Positions 33,967 through 42,286 of a stretch of 64,000 nucleotides of DNA are shown here, in pieces; position 1 is the first letter of the stretch, and each line of letters opens with the position of its first letter. The stretch spans positions 682,001 to 746,000 of the forward strand of contig NZ_CP008953.1 in assembly GCF_000732925.1 (NCBI RefSeq), read 5' to 3'. Position numbers and translations under genes: made by a program. Under the pieces are notes generated by a model. It was not told the DNA's origin. It was given only the letters and a program-made list of their open reading frames with translations, and ran no database searches. The stretch is from Amycolatopsis japonica. Lineage in GTDB: Bacteria; Actinomycetota; Actinomycetes; Mycobacteriales; Pseudonocardiaceae.

Positions 33967-35028
33967 TCAGGAACCGACCGGTTCCCGCAGCTCAGCGGTG
34001 GCGAAACCGGCGATGCCTTCGGCGAAACCCGCTCGCGCGGTGAAGCCGAGGAGCCGTTCGGCGCGGGCGGGATCCGCGACGACATGCCGGACGTCGGCGG
34101 GACGGGCACCGCCGGCGATCTTCGGGGCAGGCCCGTCACAGGCCTTCGCGAGCTCCTCGGCGAGTTCGCCCACGGAGTGGGGCTGCCCGGAACAGATGTT
34201 CAGCGGCGTCAGGTCGCCTTCGGGGCCGTCGGTGCCCAGCGCCAGGACGTTCGCCCTCGCCACGTCGTGGACGTGCACGAAGTCGCGCTGCTGCTTGCCG
34301 TCCTCCAGCACGATCGGCGCCTCACCGCGCAAAAGCGAAGAACGGAACAGCGACGCGACACCCGCGTACGGGGTGTTCTGCGGCATCCGTGGCCCGTAGA
34401 CGTTGTGGTAGCGCAGAGCCCAGACCGTTCCGCCGGTCTGCCGGGCCCACGCCGCCGCCAGATGTTCCTGGGCGAGCTTCGTGGCCGCGTAGGTGCTCCG
34501 CGGCTGCAACGGCGCGTCTTCGGGAACCAGCCGCCAGCCGAGCTCGGCGCCGCATGCCGCGCACGTGGGCTCGAAACGTCCGGCATCCACATCGGACTGT
34601 TTCCGCGCCGACGGCGCGACGATCCCGTGGACGGGGCACTCGTACCGCCCCTCGCCGTAGACGACCATCGACGAGGCGAGCACCAGTTTCCGCACTTTCG
34701 CCCGGTGCATCGCCGCGAGCAGCACAGCCGTCCCGTAGTCGTTGTTCAGCGCGTACGACGGCGCGTCGGACGGATCGATCCCGTGTCCCACGACGGCCGC
34801 CTGATGGCAGACCGCGTCGACGCCGTCCAGCAACTCGGCGACCAGCTCCGTGTCGGTGACGTCGCCACGCAGGAACCGGTGGCGGCCGGTGTACCCGGGC
34901 GGGCGCGGCGAACCGTGCGCGGTGCCGAGGAGGCTGTCGAGGACGACCACCTCGTGGCCTTGATCGGACAGCAGATCGGCGATGTGGGAGCCGATGAACC
35001 CGGCCCCGCCGGTTATCAGTGTTCGCAC
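33967..35028 (-). CDS. NAD-dependent epimerase/dehydratase with cysteine-rich insert
   Basis: A 353-aa extended short-chain dehydrogenase: NAD motif GGAGFIG (7-13), SSMVVYG, and catalytic YAATK. Between them sits an insert with Cys residues (YECPVHG and FEPTCAACG) that look like a zinc ribbon, rare in this superfamily at large. It is probably an NDP-sugar epimerase or 4,6-dehydratase-like enzyme for surface sugars. It stands alone, with a 122-bp divergent gap to moaB. Confidence 0.85.
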   Translation of the reverse strand: MRTLITGGAGFIGSHIADLLSDQGHEVVVLDSLLGTAHGSPRPPGYTGRHRFLRGDVTDTELVAELLDGVDAVCHQAAVVGHGIDPSDAPSYALNNDYGTAVLLAAMHRAKVRKLVLASSMVVYGEGRYECPVHGIVAPSARKQSDVDAGRFEPTCAACGAELGWRLVPEDAPLQPRSTYAATKLAQEHLAAAWARQTGGTVWALRYHNVYGPRMPQNTPYAGVASLFRSSLLRGEAPIVLEDGKQQRDFVHVHDVARANVLALGTDGPEGDLTPLNICSGQPHSVGELAEELAKACDGPAPKIAGGARPADVRHVVADPARAERLLGFTARAGFAEGIAGFATAELREPVGS

Positions 35029-35150
35029 CGCTCCGACGCTAGGGGCGATTTCCGGCGGCGGCGCCGGATCACCGGCTTACGTCAGGGAATCGTCACAACT
35101 ACGCGGCACCGCCGAAGCGAAGATCAGCCGAAACCGGATACGGTGTGCCT

Positions 35151-35651
35151 ATGGAACGGAGCGCACAACGGCTGGGCCGCGCACTGGTGGTCATCGTGGA
35201 CGATCGCGTCGCCCACGGCGAACACGAGGACAACACGGGACCGTTGGTCACGGAGCTGCTCGAAGAGGCCGGATTCATCGTCGACGGCGTCGTCGTGGTC
35301 GAGGCCGAGACGGCCGCGATCCGCAACGCGCTCAACACCGCGGTGATCGGCGGCGCCGACCTGGTGATCACCGTCGGCGGCACCGGGGTCTCCCCGCGCG
35401 ACCGCACACCCGACGCGACGGCCGGTGTGCTCGACCGCCCGATCCCGGGCATCGGTGAGGCACTGCGCGCGTCCGGCCTCGCCGCCGGCGCGGTGGACGC
35501 GGGCATCTCCCGCGGGCTCGTCGGCGTCTCCGGCAGCACGCTGGTGGTCAACCTCGCGGGTTCACGCGCGGCCGTCCGCGACGGCATGGCGACGCTCTCG
35601 TCGCTGGTGCCGTACGTGATCGACGAGCTGTCCGGGCTCGAAGAGGCTTAA
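35151..35651 (+). CDS. moaB: Molybdenum cofactor biosynthesis protein MoaB
   Basis: A 166-aa MoaB/Mog-family protein with GGADLVITVGGTGVSPRDRTPDA and VGVSGSTLVVNLAGSR, both part of the molybdopterin-adenylation fold. The start is ATG 35151, two codons after an in-frame GTG. A use for the cofactor is visible nearby: the molybdopterin oxidoreductase at 21144. No other moa genes are adjacent. Confidence 0.9.
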   Translation: MERSAQRLGRALVVIVDDRVAHGEHEDNTGPLVTELLEEAGFIVDGVVVVEAETAAIRNALNTAVIGGADLVITVGGTGVSPRDRTPDATAGVLDRPIPGIGEALRASGLAAGAVDAGISRGLVGVSGSTLVVNLAGSRAAVRDGMATLSSLVPYVIDELSGLEEA

Positions 35652-35926
35652 TTCTTGGGCGCGGGTCCGGGCTCTGTCCCGGGCTCGCCCTTTTTGTCCT
35701 GGTGCAACACTCCCTCCATCTTCTCGGTGACGTGGCCGATCTTGTCCTCGAACCGGCCACCGGTGACCTTGTTCGCCCCGGCAGACGCCGCCGAGACTCC
35801 CTTGGCCGCGACGTCGCCCGCCTTCTCGGCCAGCGGCCCGGCCTTCTCGCGGACTTCGCCCGCGACCTCTTCCGCTTTGTGGATGGCCTGAGCGGCCAGC
35901 CCCTTCGCTTTGTCGACAATGCTCAT
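35648..35926 (-). CDS. Rv0909 (MT0933)-like antitoxin family protein
   Basis: A 92-aa helical protein, starting at ATG 35926: MSIVDKAKGLAAQAIHKAEEV ... GGRFEDKIGHVTEKMEGVLHQDKKGE. The K/A/E-rich heptads and the GG(K/R)(F/Y)xDKI signature fit the MT0933/Rv0909 antitoxin family of actinobacteria. No toxin gene is adjacent: both neighbours are transcribed away or unrelated, and moaB converges with a 4-bp overlap. A toxin-antitoxin role here is unproven. Confidence 0.7.
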   Translation of the reverse strand: MSIVDKAKGLAAQAIHKAEEVAGEVREKAGPLAEKAGDVAAKGVSAASAGANKVTGGRFEDKIGHVTEKMEGVLHQDKKGEPGTEPGPAPKN

Positions 35927-35981
35927 GCGCTGATGGTCCCACCGGTCGGCGGACCTCGCGACCGGTGCGAAAATGGACGTC

Positions 35982-36155
35982 ATGCCAGGTGAAGACGAGG
36001 ACAAGCGCTCCGCCGCGGCGGCGAAACGACGGGTCGACGAGATCTTCGGCGACGTCCTGCCGGACACGACCTCCGACGAGCGAGAGCCGGGGCGGCGCAC
36101 CCCGGACTCCGACTCGTGGTTCCTGGAGAACCGGCCGCCTCATCACGACCGGTGA
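35982..36155 (+). CDS. Small acidic conserved hypothetical protein
   Basis: A 57-aa soluble protein from ATG 35982: MPGEDEDKRSAAAAKRRVDEI, then FGDVLPDTTSDE, ending WFLENRPPHHDR. The pattern recurs as a small hypothetical protein in Pseudonocardiaceae-type genomes (from memory). It is divergent to the Rv0909-like gene and converges with mscL seven bases away. No function is known. Confidence 0.65.
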   Translation: MPGEDEDKRSAAAAKRRVDEIFGDVLPDTTSDEREPGRRTPDSDSWFLENRPPHHDR

Positions 36156-36161
36156 ACCGGG

Positions 36162-36566
36162 TCAGCTTTGGCGGTTCTGCTGCGCGCGGAGCAGGTCGCG
36201 GATTTCGGTGAGCAGTTCGACGTCGGTCGGCTCCGCCGGGCCCGCCTCCTCGCCGCGCTTGCGCCGCTCCTGGACGTGCTTGACCGGCAGCACGATCACG
36301 AAGTAGACGACGGCGGCCACGATCACGAAGTTGATGGCCGCGTTGATCACGCCGCCGAAGTCCATGAACGTCGAGTCGTTCGCGCTGAGGATGTTGAACC
36401 CCAGCCCCTTGGCGGCGTCCGACCCGCCGATGGCGTTGATCAACGGTTTGATCAGGCCGTTCGTGAAGGCCGTGACGATCGCGGTGAACGCGGCGCCGAT
36501 GACCACCGCGACCGCGAGGTCGACGACGTTCCCGCGCATCAGGAAGTCCTTGAAACCCTTGAGCAA
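36162..36566 (-). CDS. mscL: Large-conductance mechanosensitive channel
   Basis: A 134-aa channel, starting at TTG 36566 with GAGGAG just upstream (MLKGFKDFLMRGNVVDLAVAV). TM1 is VAVVIGAAFTAIVTAFTNGLIKPLI, TM2 FVIVAAVVYFVIVLPVKHVQ, and the C-terminal helical bundle is TDVELLTEIRDLLRAQ. It releases osmolytes under hypo-osmotic shock. Its length is in the usual range (130-150 aa). Confidence 0.95.
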   Translation of the reverse strand: MLKGFKDFLMRGNVVDLAVAVVIGAAFTAIVTAFTNGLIKPLINAIGGSDAAKGLGFNILSANDSTFMDFGGVINAAINFVIVAAVVYFVIVLPVKHVQERRKRGEEAGPAEPTDVELLTEIRDLLRAQQNRQS

Positions 36567-36656
36567 GACGCTCTCCTCTTCACCTGGGACGGTTCGCCGA
36601 CCGTCCCGTTCCATACCGGGGGGACGCAGGCGCCCGCCGCCATGGGCAGGCGCGAG

Positions 36657-37298
36657 CTAGCGGAGGGTAACCGTTATGGACCGTTCCAGCGAGATGGCGG
36701 CGACTCGTGTCGCGATCGCGGAAGGCAGGGAAAGCAGCACCAAAGGTCCCGTGCTCCCGGCACTGGGAGCCGTCGGGTCGCGGGCCGCCTGAGCCCCCAC
36801 GGCCGCCACGACAGCCATGCTGGCCAGCACAGACGCTTCGCGCCCGGCCTCGGCGGCCGCGACGACGTCGACCCGCTGGCCCGGCCTGAGCAGCTCCGTG
36901 ACGCCGGCGTCGGCGAGCCTCACCGGGACAGTTGAACTCTCGGGATCACCCGATCCGGGGATGGCCGCGTCCAGCAGGCGGACGTCGGTCAGCGGTTCAC
37001 CCGCCCGCGCCGCACCGACGAGCAGCCGTCCCTCCACCGTGGCGGGCAGGCCGATGGCGCCCTGTGGACGGACGTCGTCCGGGAGGTCGACGAGCTTCAG
37101 GTCGCCGGCGCGCAGCACCGACCCGGCCGGGAGGTCGCGGGCGGAGACCACGGTGGCGGTGCCGGGCGCACCGCGTGCGGAAGCGGGAAGGAAGAGCGCG
37201 ACCAGGCCGCTGAGCAGCAGGGACAGGGCAAGCCAGCGGCGGAGCAGTCGCGCGGGCCTGCCGCGAAGTCTTCGCAGGACGGGCAGAGCGTGGAGCAC
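36657..37298 (-). CDS. SAF-domain (CpaB/RcpC-like) protein
   Basis: A 213-aa protein starting at GTG 37298 after GAGGGGG. An N-terminal TM/signal (about 22-42) is followed by an SAF domain (VVSARDLPAGSVLRAGDLKLVDLP) and the RGQRVDVVAA strand. SAF-domain proteins of this size resemble the pilus-assembly protein CpaB/RcpC, but no tad/flp genes are in the window. A hairpin terminator lies upstream at 37366-37393. Confidence 0.8.
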   Translation of the reverse strand: MLHALPVLRRLRGRPARLLRRWLALSLLLSGLVALFLPASARGAPGTATVVSARDLPAGSVLRAGDLKLVDLPDDVRPQGAIGLPATVEGRLLVGAARAGEPLTDVRLLDAAIPGSGDPESSTVPVRLADAGVTELLRPGQRVDVVAAAEAGREASVLASMAVVAAVGAQAARDPTAPSAGSTGPLVLLSLPSAIATRVAAISLERSITVTLR

Positions 37299-37365
37299 GG
37301 GATTCCCCCTCGTCGATCGGTGATGATCTCGACGCTAGGGGCGGTACGCGGCCCTGGAAAGAACG

Positions 37366-37393
37366 AAAACCCCCGGCTGTGGATAACCGGGGG
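37366..37393 (-). terminator. Terminator of the FmdB gene
   Basis: Stem CCCCCGG/CCGGGGG with a 10-nt loop and, on the minus strand, a T-run after the stem. It sits 20 bp beyond the FmdB stop. Confidence 0.7.
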
Positions 37394-37404
37394 CCTGTGG
37401 ACAA
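37378..37404 (-). promoter_or_regulatory. Pair of DnaA-box-like nonamers
   Basis: TTATCCACA (complement of 37378-37386) and TTGTCCACA (complement of 37396-37404), 18 bp apart in the same orientation, both exact DnaA-box forms. They overlap the terminator loop. They could titrate DnaA or be chance. Confidence 0.4.
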
Positions 37405-37413
37405 CTCGGGACG

Positions 37414-37725
37414 TCAGGAAGCGGCGGCGGCCGTTTTCGTCGTACCCGTGGAGGAGGATGCCGCGCTCTTGGTCTCCGACTTGGACTCGGTCTTCGACTC
37501 CGACTTCGTCTCGGTCTTGGCCGGGGCCGCGGTCGTGTTGGCCTTCGAGTCGCGCGAATCGTTGCGGTAGAAACCGCTGCCCTTGAAGACCACGCCGACC
37601 GAGCTGAAGACCTTGCGAAGCGGTCCCGAGCACTGCGGGCACACGGTCAGGCTCGCGTCGGAGAACGACTGCACGGCCTCGAAAGCGTGGTCGCATTCCT
37701 TGCAGGCGTACTGGTAGGTGGGCAC
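37414..37725 (-). CDS. FmdB-family zinc-ribbon protein
   Basis: A 103-aa protein from GTG 37725 (GAAGGAG eight bases upstream). It has an N-terminal zinc ribbon with CKEC and CPQC (PTYQYACKECDHAFEAVQSF) and the family pattern GSGFYRND. A long C-terminal tail of Lys/Thr/Glu/Ser repeats (KTETKSESKTES and similar) ends in Ala/Ser. Role: a putative regulatory zinc-ribbon protein with no agreed function. Confidence 0.85.
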   Translation of the reverse strand: MPTYQYACKECDHAFEAVQSFSDASLTVCPQCSGPLRKVFSSVGVVFKGSGFYRNDSRDSKANTTAAPAKTETKSESKTESKSETKSAASSSTGTTKTAAAAS

Positions 37726-37901
37726 TGCTGCTCCTTCGTGCATTGGCACTCAGCCGACAAGAGTGCTAACGCCTAACGGTACCGGGGCATTCCGACGCAG
37801 GTCAAACAAGGTTTCCCAAGGTCACATGACGCCCTGGTCACGGCCGTCGCGCCTAAGCTCGTGATGTCGTGCCACGCCGGAGTGCGGGAAGGGCGGTCAC
37901 C

Positions 37902-38537
37902 ATGTCGGAAGACGATCCGTTCGGCGGCAGGAACCCGACCAGTCACGAGCGGATGACCGGCCTGCCCTGGGACGCCTCGTACCTCGAAGGCCCCGCCCCC
38001 TGGGATTTCGGCGGACCCCAGCCCGCGGTCGTGCGGGCGGCGGGAAGCTTCACCGGCACGGTGCTCGACGCGGGCTGCGGGTCGGGCGAGAACGCGCTTC
38101 ATCTCGCGTCGCGAGGGCTTCCGGTGCTGGGCGTCGATGTCGCCGAGACGGCCCTCGCCATCGCACGGCGAAGGGCGAGCGAGCTCGGGCTCGACGCCGA
38201 ATTCTTGACGGCGGACGCGCTTCACCTGGAGCGGCTCGGGCGGCGGTTCGACACCGTGCTCGATTGCGGGCTCTTCCACGCTTTCGACGCGGACGAGCGC
38301 GTCGCGTACGCCAAGAGCCTCGAAGCGGTCACCAAGGGGACGCTCTACATCCTGTGCTTCAGCGACGGCGAGAACGCCGGGCCCCACCCGGTAAAACGTG
38401 AAGCGCTGACAAAGCCCTTCGGGGCAGGATGGCGTGTGAAGGCCATCGTGGAGGAGCGCGTCCGGACGAGGTTCCACGACGAAGAGGGCGCTCCCGCGTG
38501 GTTCGCGACGATCGAAAGAGAGCCGTCGGATGAGTGA
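37902..38537 (+). CDS. Class I SAM-dependent methyltransferase (TehB/TPMT-like)
   Basis: A 211-aa protein from ATG 37902, with SAM motif VLDAGCGSGENALHLA, GVDVAETALAIARRRA, and DCGLFHAF. The N-terminal LPWDASYLEGPAPWDFGGPQP fits the actinobacterial thiopurine-methyltransferase-like group. It overlaps the PLP enzyme gene by eight bases. Substrate unknown. Confidence 0.82.
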   Translation: MSEDDPFGGRNPTSHERMTGLPWDASYLEGPAPWDFGGPQPAVVRAAGSFTGTVLDAGCGSGENALHLASRGLPVLGVDVAETALAIARRRASELGLDAEFLTADALHLERLGRRFDTVLDCGLFHAFDADERVAYAKSLEAVTKGTLYILCFSDGENAGPHPVKREALTKPFGAGWRVKAIVEERVRTRFHDEEGAPAWFATIEREPSDE

Positions 38538-39927
38538 GTTGCGAGATCTCCTGGCCGACGTCGCCGCCCGCGTCACCCGATACCGCGAAAGCGTCGCCGA
38601 CGCCCCGGTCTTCCCGGACGACACGACGGGCGTCCGGGAGAAGCTCGGCGAACTGCCCGAAAAGCCCACCCCGCCCGCCGACGTGATCCGGCGGCTGGCC
38701 GACGCCGTCGAGCCGGCGCTGGTGGCGAACACCGGGCCGAGGTACTTCGGTTTCGTCACCGGTGGCGCGCTCGACGCCGCGACCGCGGCCGACATGCTGG
38801 CGACCGGATGGGACCAGCCCGCGTTCAACCAGGTCACCTCGCCCGCCGCCGCGATCGTCGAGGACGTGGCGGGCGAATGGCTCAAGGAGGTCCTCGGTCT
38901 CCCGGCCGGTGCCTCGTTCGGCTTCGTGACCGGCGGACAGGGAGCGAACACGGTCGGCCTGGCCGCCGCCCGGCATCACCTGCTGGCACGGGCGGGATGG
39001 GACGTCGAGCGCCGGGGACTGCAGGGGGCGCCGCCTCTGCGGGTCGTCGCCGGAGAGGAGCGACACGCGTCGATCGACCGGTCGCTCCGCTTGCTGGGCC
39101 TGGGCACCGACGCGGTGCGGCCGGTGCGCGCGAACGGCCAAGGTGCCATCGACATCGCCGATCTCGAAAGGACGCTCGACGGGCCCGCAATCGTTTGCCT
39201 CCAGGCCGGGAACGTGAACACCGGCGCTTTCGACGACTTCGCCGCCGCGACGGAGATCGCCCGCCGGCACGACGCGTGGGTCCACGTCGACGGCGCGTTC
39301 GGGCTCTGGGCGGCCGCCGCTCCCACGCTCAGGCGATGGACCGCGGGCCTGGACGGGGCCGACTCCTGGGCGGTCGACGGGCACAAGTGGCTCAACGTCC
39401 CGTACGACAGCGGCTACGCGTTCTGCGCCCATCCTGAGTCGCACCGGGCTGCCATGGCGGTGACCGCTGCCTATCTGACCGGCCAGGGCGCCGACGGGGT
39501 GCGAGCGCCGGGCGACTTCGTGCCGGAGTCCTCCCGCCGGGCGCGGGGATTCGCGACGTGGGCCGCGCTCAGCGAGCTCGGCCGCGAGGGCATCGCCGAG
39601 ATGGTCGAACGATGCTGCGCGCTGGCCAGGAGGTTCGCCGGGAAACTCGAGGCGTGCGAGGGCGTCACCGTTGTGAACGACGTGGTGCTGAACCAAGTGC
39701 TCGTCGCCTTCGACGGCGATACAGACCGCGTCGTCGAAGCCCTCCAGCGGTCCGGCGAGTGCTGGATGGGCGCGACCACCTGGCACGGACGGCGCCTGAT
39801 GCGCATCTCCGTGTCGAACTGGAGCACGACCGAAGCGGACGTCGATCGCAGTGTCGAGGCGATCAAGGCGGCACGGAAGAGCGATCAGGAATCGAGAAGC
39901 GTCGAGAACCGGTCTCACCTAGCGTGA
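38530..39927 (+). CDS. PLP-dependent group II decarboxylase family enzyme
   Basis: A 465-aa fold-type I PLP enzyme with the PLP-lysine motif VDGHKWLNVPYDSG (Lys286), HVDGAFGLW (Asp254 pairing with the pyridine N), and NTGPRYFGFVTGGA near the N-terminus. It is related to aromatic-amino-acid/glutamate decarboxylases; aminotransferase-type chemistry cannot be excluded. The start overlaps the methyltransferase gene. The substrate is not evident. Confidence 0.88.
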   Translation: MSELRDLLADVAARVTRYRESVADAPVFPDDTTGVREKLGELPEKPTPPADVIRRLADAVEPALVANTGPRYFGFVTGGALDAATAADMLATGWDQPAFNQVTSPAAAIVEDVAGEWLKEVLGLPAGASFGFVTGGQGANTVGLAAARHHLLARAGWDVERRGLQGAPPLRVVAGEERHASIDRSLRLLGLGTDAVRPVRANGQGAIDIADLERTLDGPAIVCLQAGNVNTGAFDDFAAATEIARRHDAWVHVDGAFGLWAAAAPTLRRWTAGLDGADSWAVDGHKWLNVPYDSGYAFCAHPESHRAAMAVTAAYLTGQGADGVRAPGDFVPESSRRARGFATWAALSELGREGIAEMVERCCALARRFAGKLEACEGVTVVNDVVLNQVLVAFDGDTDRVVEALQRSGECWMGATTWHGRRLMRISVSNWSTTEADVDRSVEAIKAARKSDQESRSVENRSHLA

Positions 39928-39932
39928 CCGTC

Positions 39933-40340
39933 ATGGACATCGCCATTCACGGAAGCTTCCTTCCTCAGACCGACCCCGAAGCCGCACTGGCCTTCTACCG
40001 CGACCTCCTCGGTTTCGAGGTGCGCAACGACGTCGGCTACGACGGCATGCGCTGGCTCACCGTCGGCCCGCCGGGGCAGCCCGTGTCGATCGTGCTGCAC
40101 CCGCCCGCCGTCGACCCGGGCATCACCGACGACGAACGCCGGGTGATCAGCGAGATGATGGCCAAGGGCACCTACGCGGGGATCCTGTTCTCCTCCGACG
40201 ACCTCGACGGCCTCTTCAAGCACCTGCAGGAGGCGGGCGCCGAGATCATCCAGGAGCCGACCGACCAGCCGTACGGCCTGCGTGACGGCGCCGTCCGCGA
40301 CCCGTCCGGGAACCTGATCCGTATCCAGCAGCGCGTCTGA
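39933..40340 (+). CDS. VOC-family protein
   Basis: A 135-aa protein from ATG 39933 (a GTG at 39924 is also possible): FLPQTDPEAALAFYRDLLGFEV, LHPPAVDPGIT, DGAVRDPSGNLIRI. The fold is glyoxalase/dioxygenase-like with a His/Glu metal site pattern. It follows the decarboxylase by six bases and may belong to the same transcript. Function unknown. Confidence 0.85.
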   Translation: MDIAIHGSFLPQTDPEAALAFYRDLLGFEVRNDVGYDGMRWLTVGPPGQPVSIVLHPPAVDPGITDDERRVISEMMAKGTYAGILFSSDDLDGLFKHLQEAGAEIIQEPTDQPYGLRDGAVRDPSGNLIRIQQRV

Positions 40341-40343
40341 CGT

Positions 40344-40901
40344 TCATCGGGTGCGGGCGCGGACGTGGATCCGCTCGCCCTGTTCGCCGAAGAGGCTGAG
40401 CACCTCGACCCGCCCGCGGCCGGTGGCGCCGAACCAATGCGGCGTCCGGCAGTCGAATTCGGCGGCCTCGCCGGGACCGAGTACGACGTCCTGGTCGCCG
40501 AGCACGAGCCGCAGCCTGCCTCGCAGCACGTAAAGCCATTCGCGGCCGGTGTGGGTTCGGGTGCGGGGCTCGTCGTCGCTCGCCGGGATCGTCATCTTGT
40601 AGGCGCGAGGCCCGTCCTCGTGCCGTGTTAGCGGGATGAGCGCCCGGCCGTCCGAAGGCACTTCGAGCACCCTCGGTGAGGGGACGATCTCGTCGACGCG
40701 CAGGCCCAGCGCGGCGATCACCGGCAGCAGCAGTTCGAGGCTCGGCTTGCGCTGTCCGGATTCGAGGCGGGACAGGGTGCTGGTGGAGATGCCGGTGGCG
40801 CGGCTGAGCTCCACCAGCGTCGTGCCTTTCTTGTCCCTGGCGCGGCGCAGCCGGGGCGCGATCAGTTCGATCGCCGCGGTGACGGCGGGTTGGCTCTCCA
40901 T
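40344..40901 (-). CDS. XRE-family regulator with cupin domain
   Basis: A 185-aa protein: HTH (about 12-68; RARDKKGTTLVELSRATGIS, STLSRLESGQRKPS) and C-terminal cupin (about 105-180; RTHTGREWLYVLRGRL, LGPGEAAEFDCRTPHW). Such proteins repress transporter or catabolic genes. The palindrome at 40932-40949 upstream lies between it and a divergent MFS gene, so both are likely targets. Confidence 0.9.
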   Translation of the reverse strand: MESQPAVTAAIELIAPRLRRARDKKGTTLVELSRATGISTSTLSRLESGQRKPSLELLLPVIAALGLRVDEIVPSPRVLEVPSDGRALIPLTRHEDGPRAYKMTIPASDDEPRTRTHTGREWLYVLRGRLRLVLGDQDVVLGPGEAAEFDCRTPHWFGATGRGRVEVLSLFGEQGERIHVRARTR

Positions 40902-40931
40902 GCGGCCAGCAGAGCAGCTCGTCCCGATTCC

Positions 40932-40949
40932 GGCAAAGTTCTTTGCCGA
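40932..40949. promoter_or_regulatory. Palindromic operator between XRE regulator and MFS gene
   Basis: CGGCAAAGTTCTTTGCCG: two perfect 8-bp arms around TT, in the 77-bp divergent gap, 31 bp from the regulator start and 30 bp from the transporter ATG. It is the expected size for an XRE dimer site. Confidence 0.65.
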
Positions 40950-40978
40950 AACAGCCAGAATCTCCCGATGCTGGCGCC

Positions 40979-42115
40979 ATGATCGAGACGAAACGCCTTC
41001 CCGCCGGGGTCTACCTCCTCGCCTTCAGCCTGTTTGCGATGGGGAGCGCCGAGTTCCTGATGGCCGGGGTCCTGCCCGCGGTCGCCGCCGATCTCGGTGT
41101 CTCCCTGTCCTCCGCGGGCGCGCTCATCACCGCGTTCGCGCTCGGTGTCGTCCTGGGCGGCCCGCCGTTCGCCGTGCTCAGCCTGAAATGGCCTCGGCGT
41201 ACGGCGTTGATGACCACGCAGGCCGCCTTCGCCGCAGCCATCGCCGTCGGCCTGCTCGCCGACGACTACTGGATCCTCCTGGTCACCAGGTTCGTCGCCG
41301 GTCTCGCCTACGCCGGGTTCTTCGCGGTCGCCACCGTGACCGCGATCAGCCTGGTGACCCCCGACCGCAACGCCCGCGCCTCCGGCGTCGTCGTCGCCGG
41401 GCTCAGCGTCGCCATGGTGGCCGGGGGACCGGTGGGCACGCTGCTGAGCAACCTCACCGACTGGACCGGCGGCTTCTGGGGAGTCGTGACGCTGACCGTC
41501 GTGGGCGTGGTCGCGTGCGCCGTCGGCCTGCCCGCCACCGCGCCTTCGGCGGAACCCAGCCTTTCGGGGGAGCTGCGCGCCATGCGGACGCCGCGCCTCT
41601 GGGGCGTCTACGCGATCACCATCCTGAGCACCGCCGCGTACATGGTGTCCTTCAACTACCTGGCGGCGATGCTCGAGGACGTCGTTCCCGCGGTCTGGAT
41701 CCCCGCGGTCCTCGCGCTGTTCGGGATCGGCGCCTTCGCCGGACTGTCGATCGGCGGCCGGATCTCCGACCGCCGCCCGCGCCACGCGCTGCTCGGCGGC
41801 GGCGTCGGCATCGCGGTCTTCTCGGCGATACTCGCTCTTTTCGCCACTTCCGTCTGGGTCGTCGTGCCGACGGTGTTCTTGCTGGGCATCGCGGCCTTCG
41901 TGCTCAATCCGGCGCTCTACGGGCGGGTCTTCACGATCGCCGCGTCCGCCCCGACTCTGGCAGGCGCGACCACGGTCTCGGCCTTCCAACTGGGGATCAG
42001 TCTCACTCCCGCCTTCGCCGCCGGGGCGCTGAACCTGGGCGCTTCGCTGGCCGCCATCCCGTGGATCGGCGCGGGTCTGGCGCTGGTCACGGTACTGCTT
42101 GTGCTCGTTTGCTAG
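40979..42115 (+). CDS. MFS transporter (AraJ-like drug/sugar efflux)
   Basis: A 378-aa transporter with 12 predicted TM helices, starting at ATG 40979 (MIETKRLPAGVYLLAFSLF). The MGSAEFLMAGVLPAVAADLGVSL start and GLSIGGRISDRRPR are AraJ-type MFS patterns. Divergent from the XRE-cupin regulator. The substrate is not predictable. Confidence 0.88.
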   Translation: MIETKRLPAGVYLLAFSLFAMGSAEFLMAGVLPAVAADLGVSLSSAGALITAFALGVVLGGPPFAVLSLKWPRRTALMTTQAAFAAAIAVGLLADDYWILLVTRFVAGLAYAGFFAVATVTAISLVTPDRNARASGVVVAGLSVAMVAGGPVGTLLSNLTDWTGGFWGVVTLTVVGVVACAVGLPATAPSAEPSLSGELRAMRTPRLWGVYAITILSTAAYMVSFNYLAAMLEDVVPAVWIPAVLALFGIGAFAGLSIGGRISDRRPRHALLGGGVGIAVFSAILALFATSVWVVVPTVFLLGIAAFVLNPALYGRVFTIAASAPTLAGATTVSAFQLGISLTPAFAAGALNLGASLAAIPWIGAGLALVTVLLVLVC

Positions 42116-42124
42116 CATGCGAGC

Positions 42125-42286
42125 ATGGCTCAGGTCGAGAAACGGCAATTCAACGTCTATCTGCCGCCCGACCTCATCAAGCGGGTGAAGCACGCGTCCG
42201 TCGACGCGGACGAGTCGCTCTCGTCGTTCGTCGAACGAGTGCTGGAGGAATACCTGTTGCGGACCAGTGAGGAACGCGAGCGATGA
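42125..42286 (+). CDS. Small ribbon-helix-helix protein
   Basis: A 53-aa protein, MAQVEKRQFNVYLPPDLIKR then HASVDADESLSSFVERVLEEYL. The beta strand followed by two helices is that of CopG/Arc-like ribbon-helix-helix regulators. The stop overlaps the ATG of the following VOC gene (ATGA). No partner toxin is adjacent; it could regulate this VOC-MFS operon. Confidence 0.8.
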   Translation: MAQVEKRQFNVYLPPDLIKRVKHASVDADESLSSFVERVLEEYLLRTSEERER

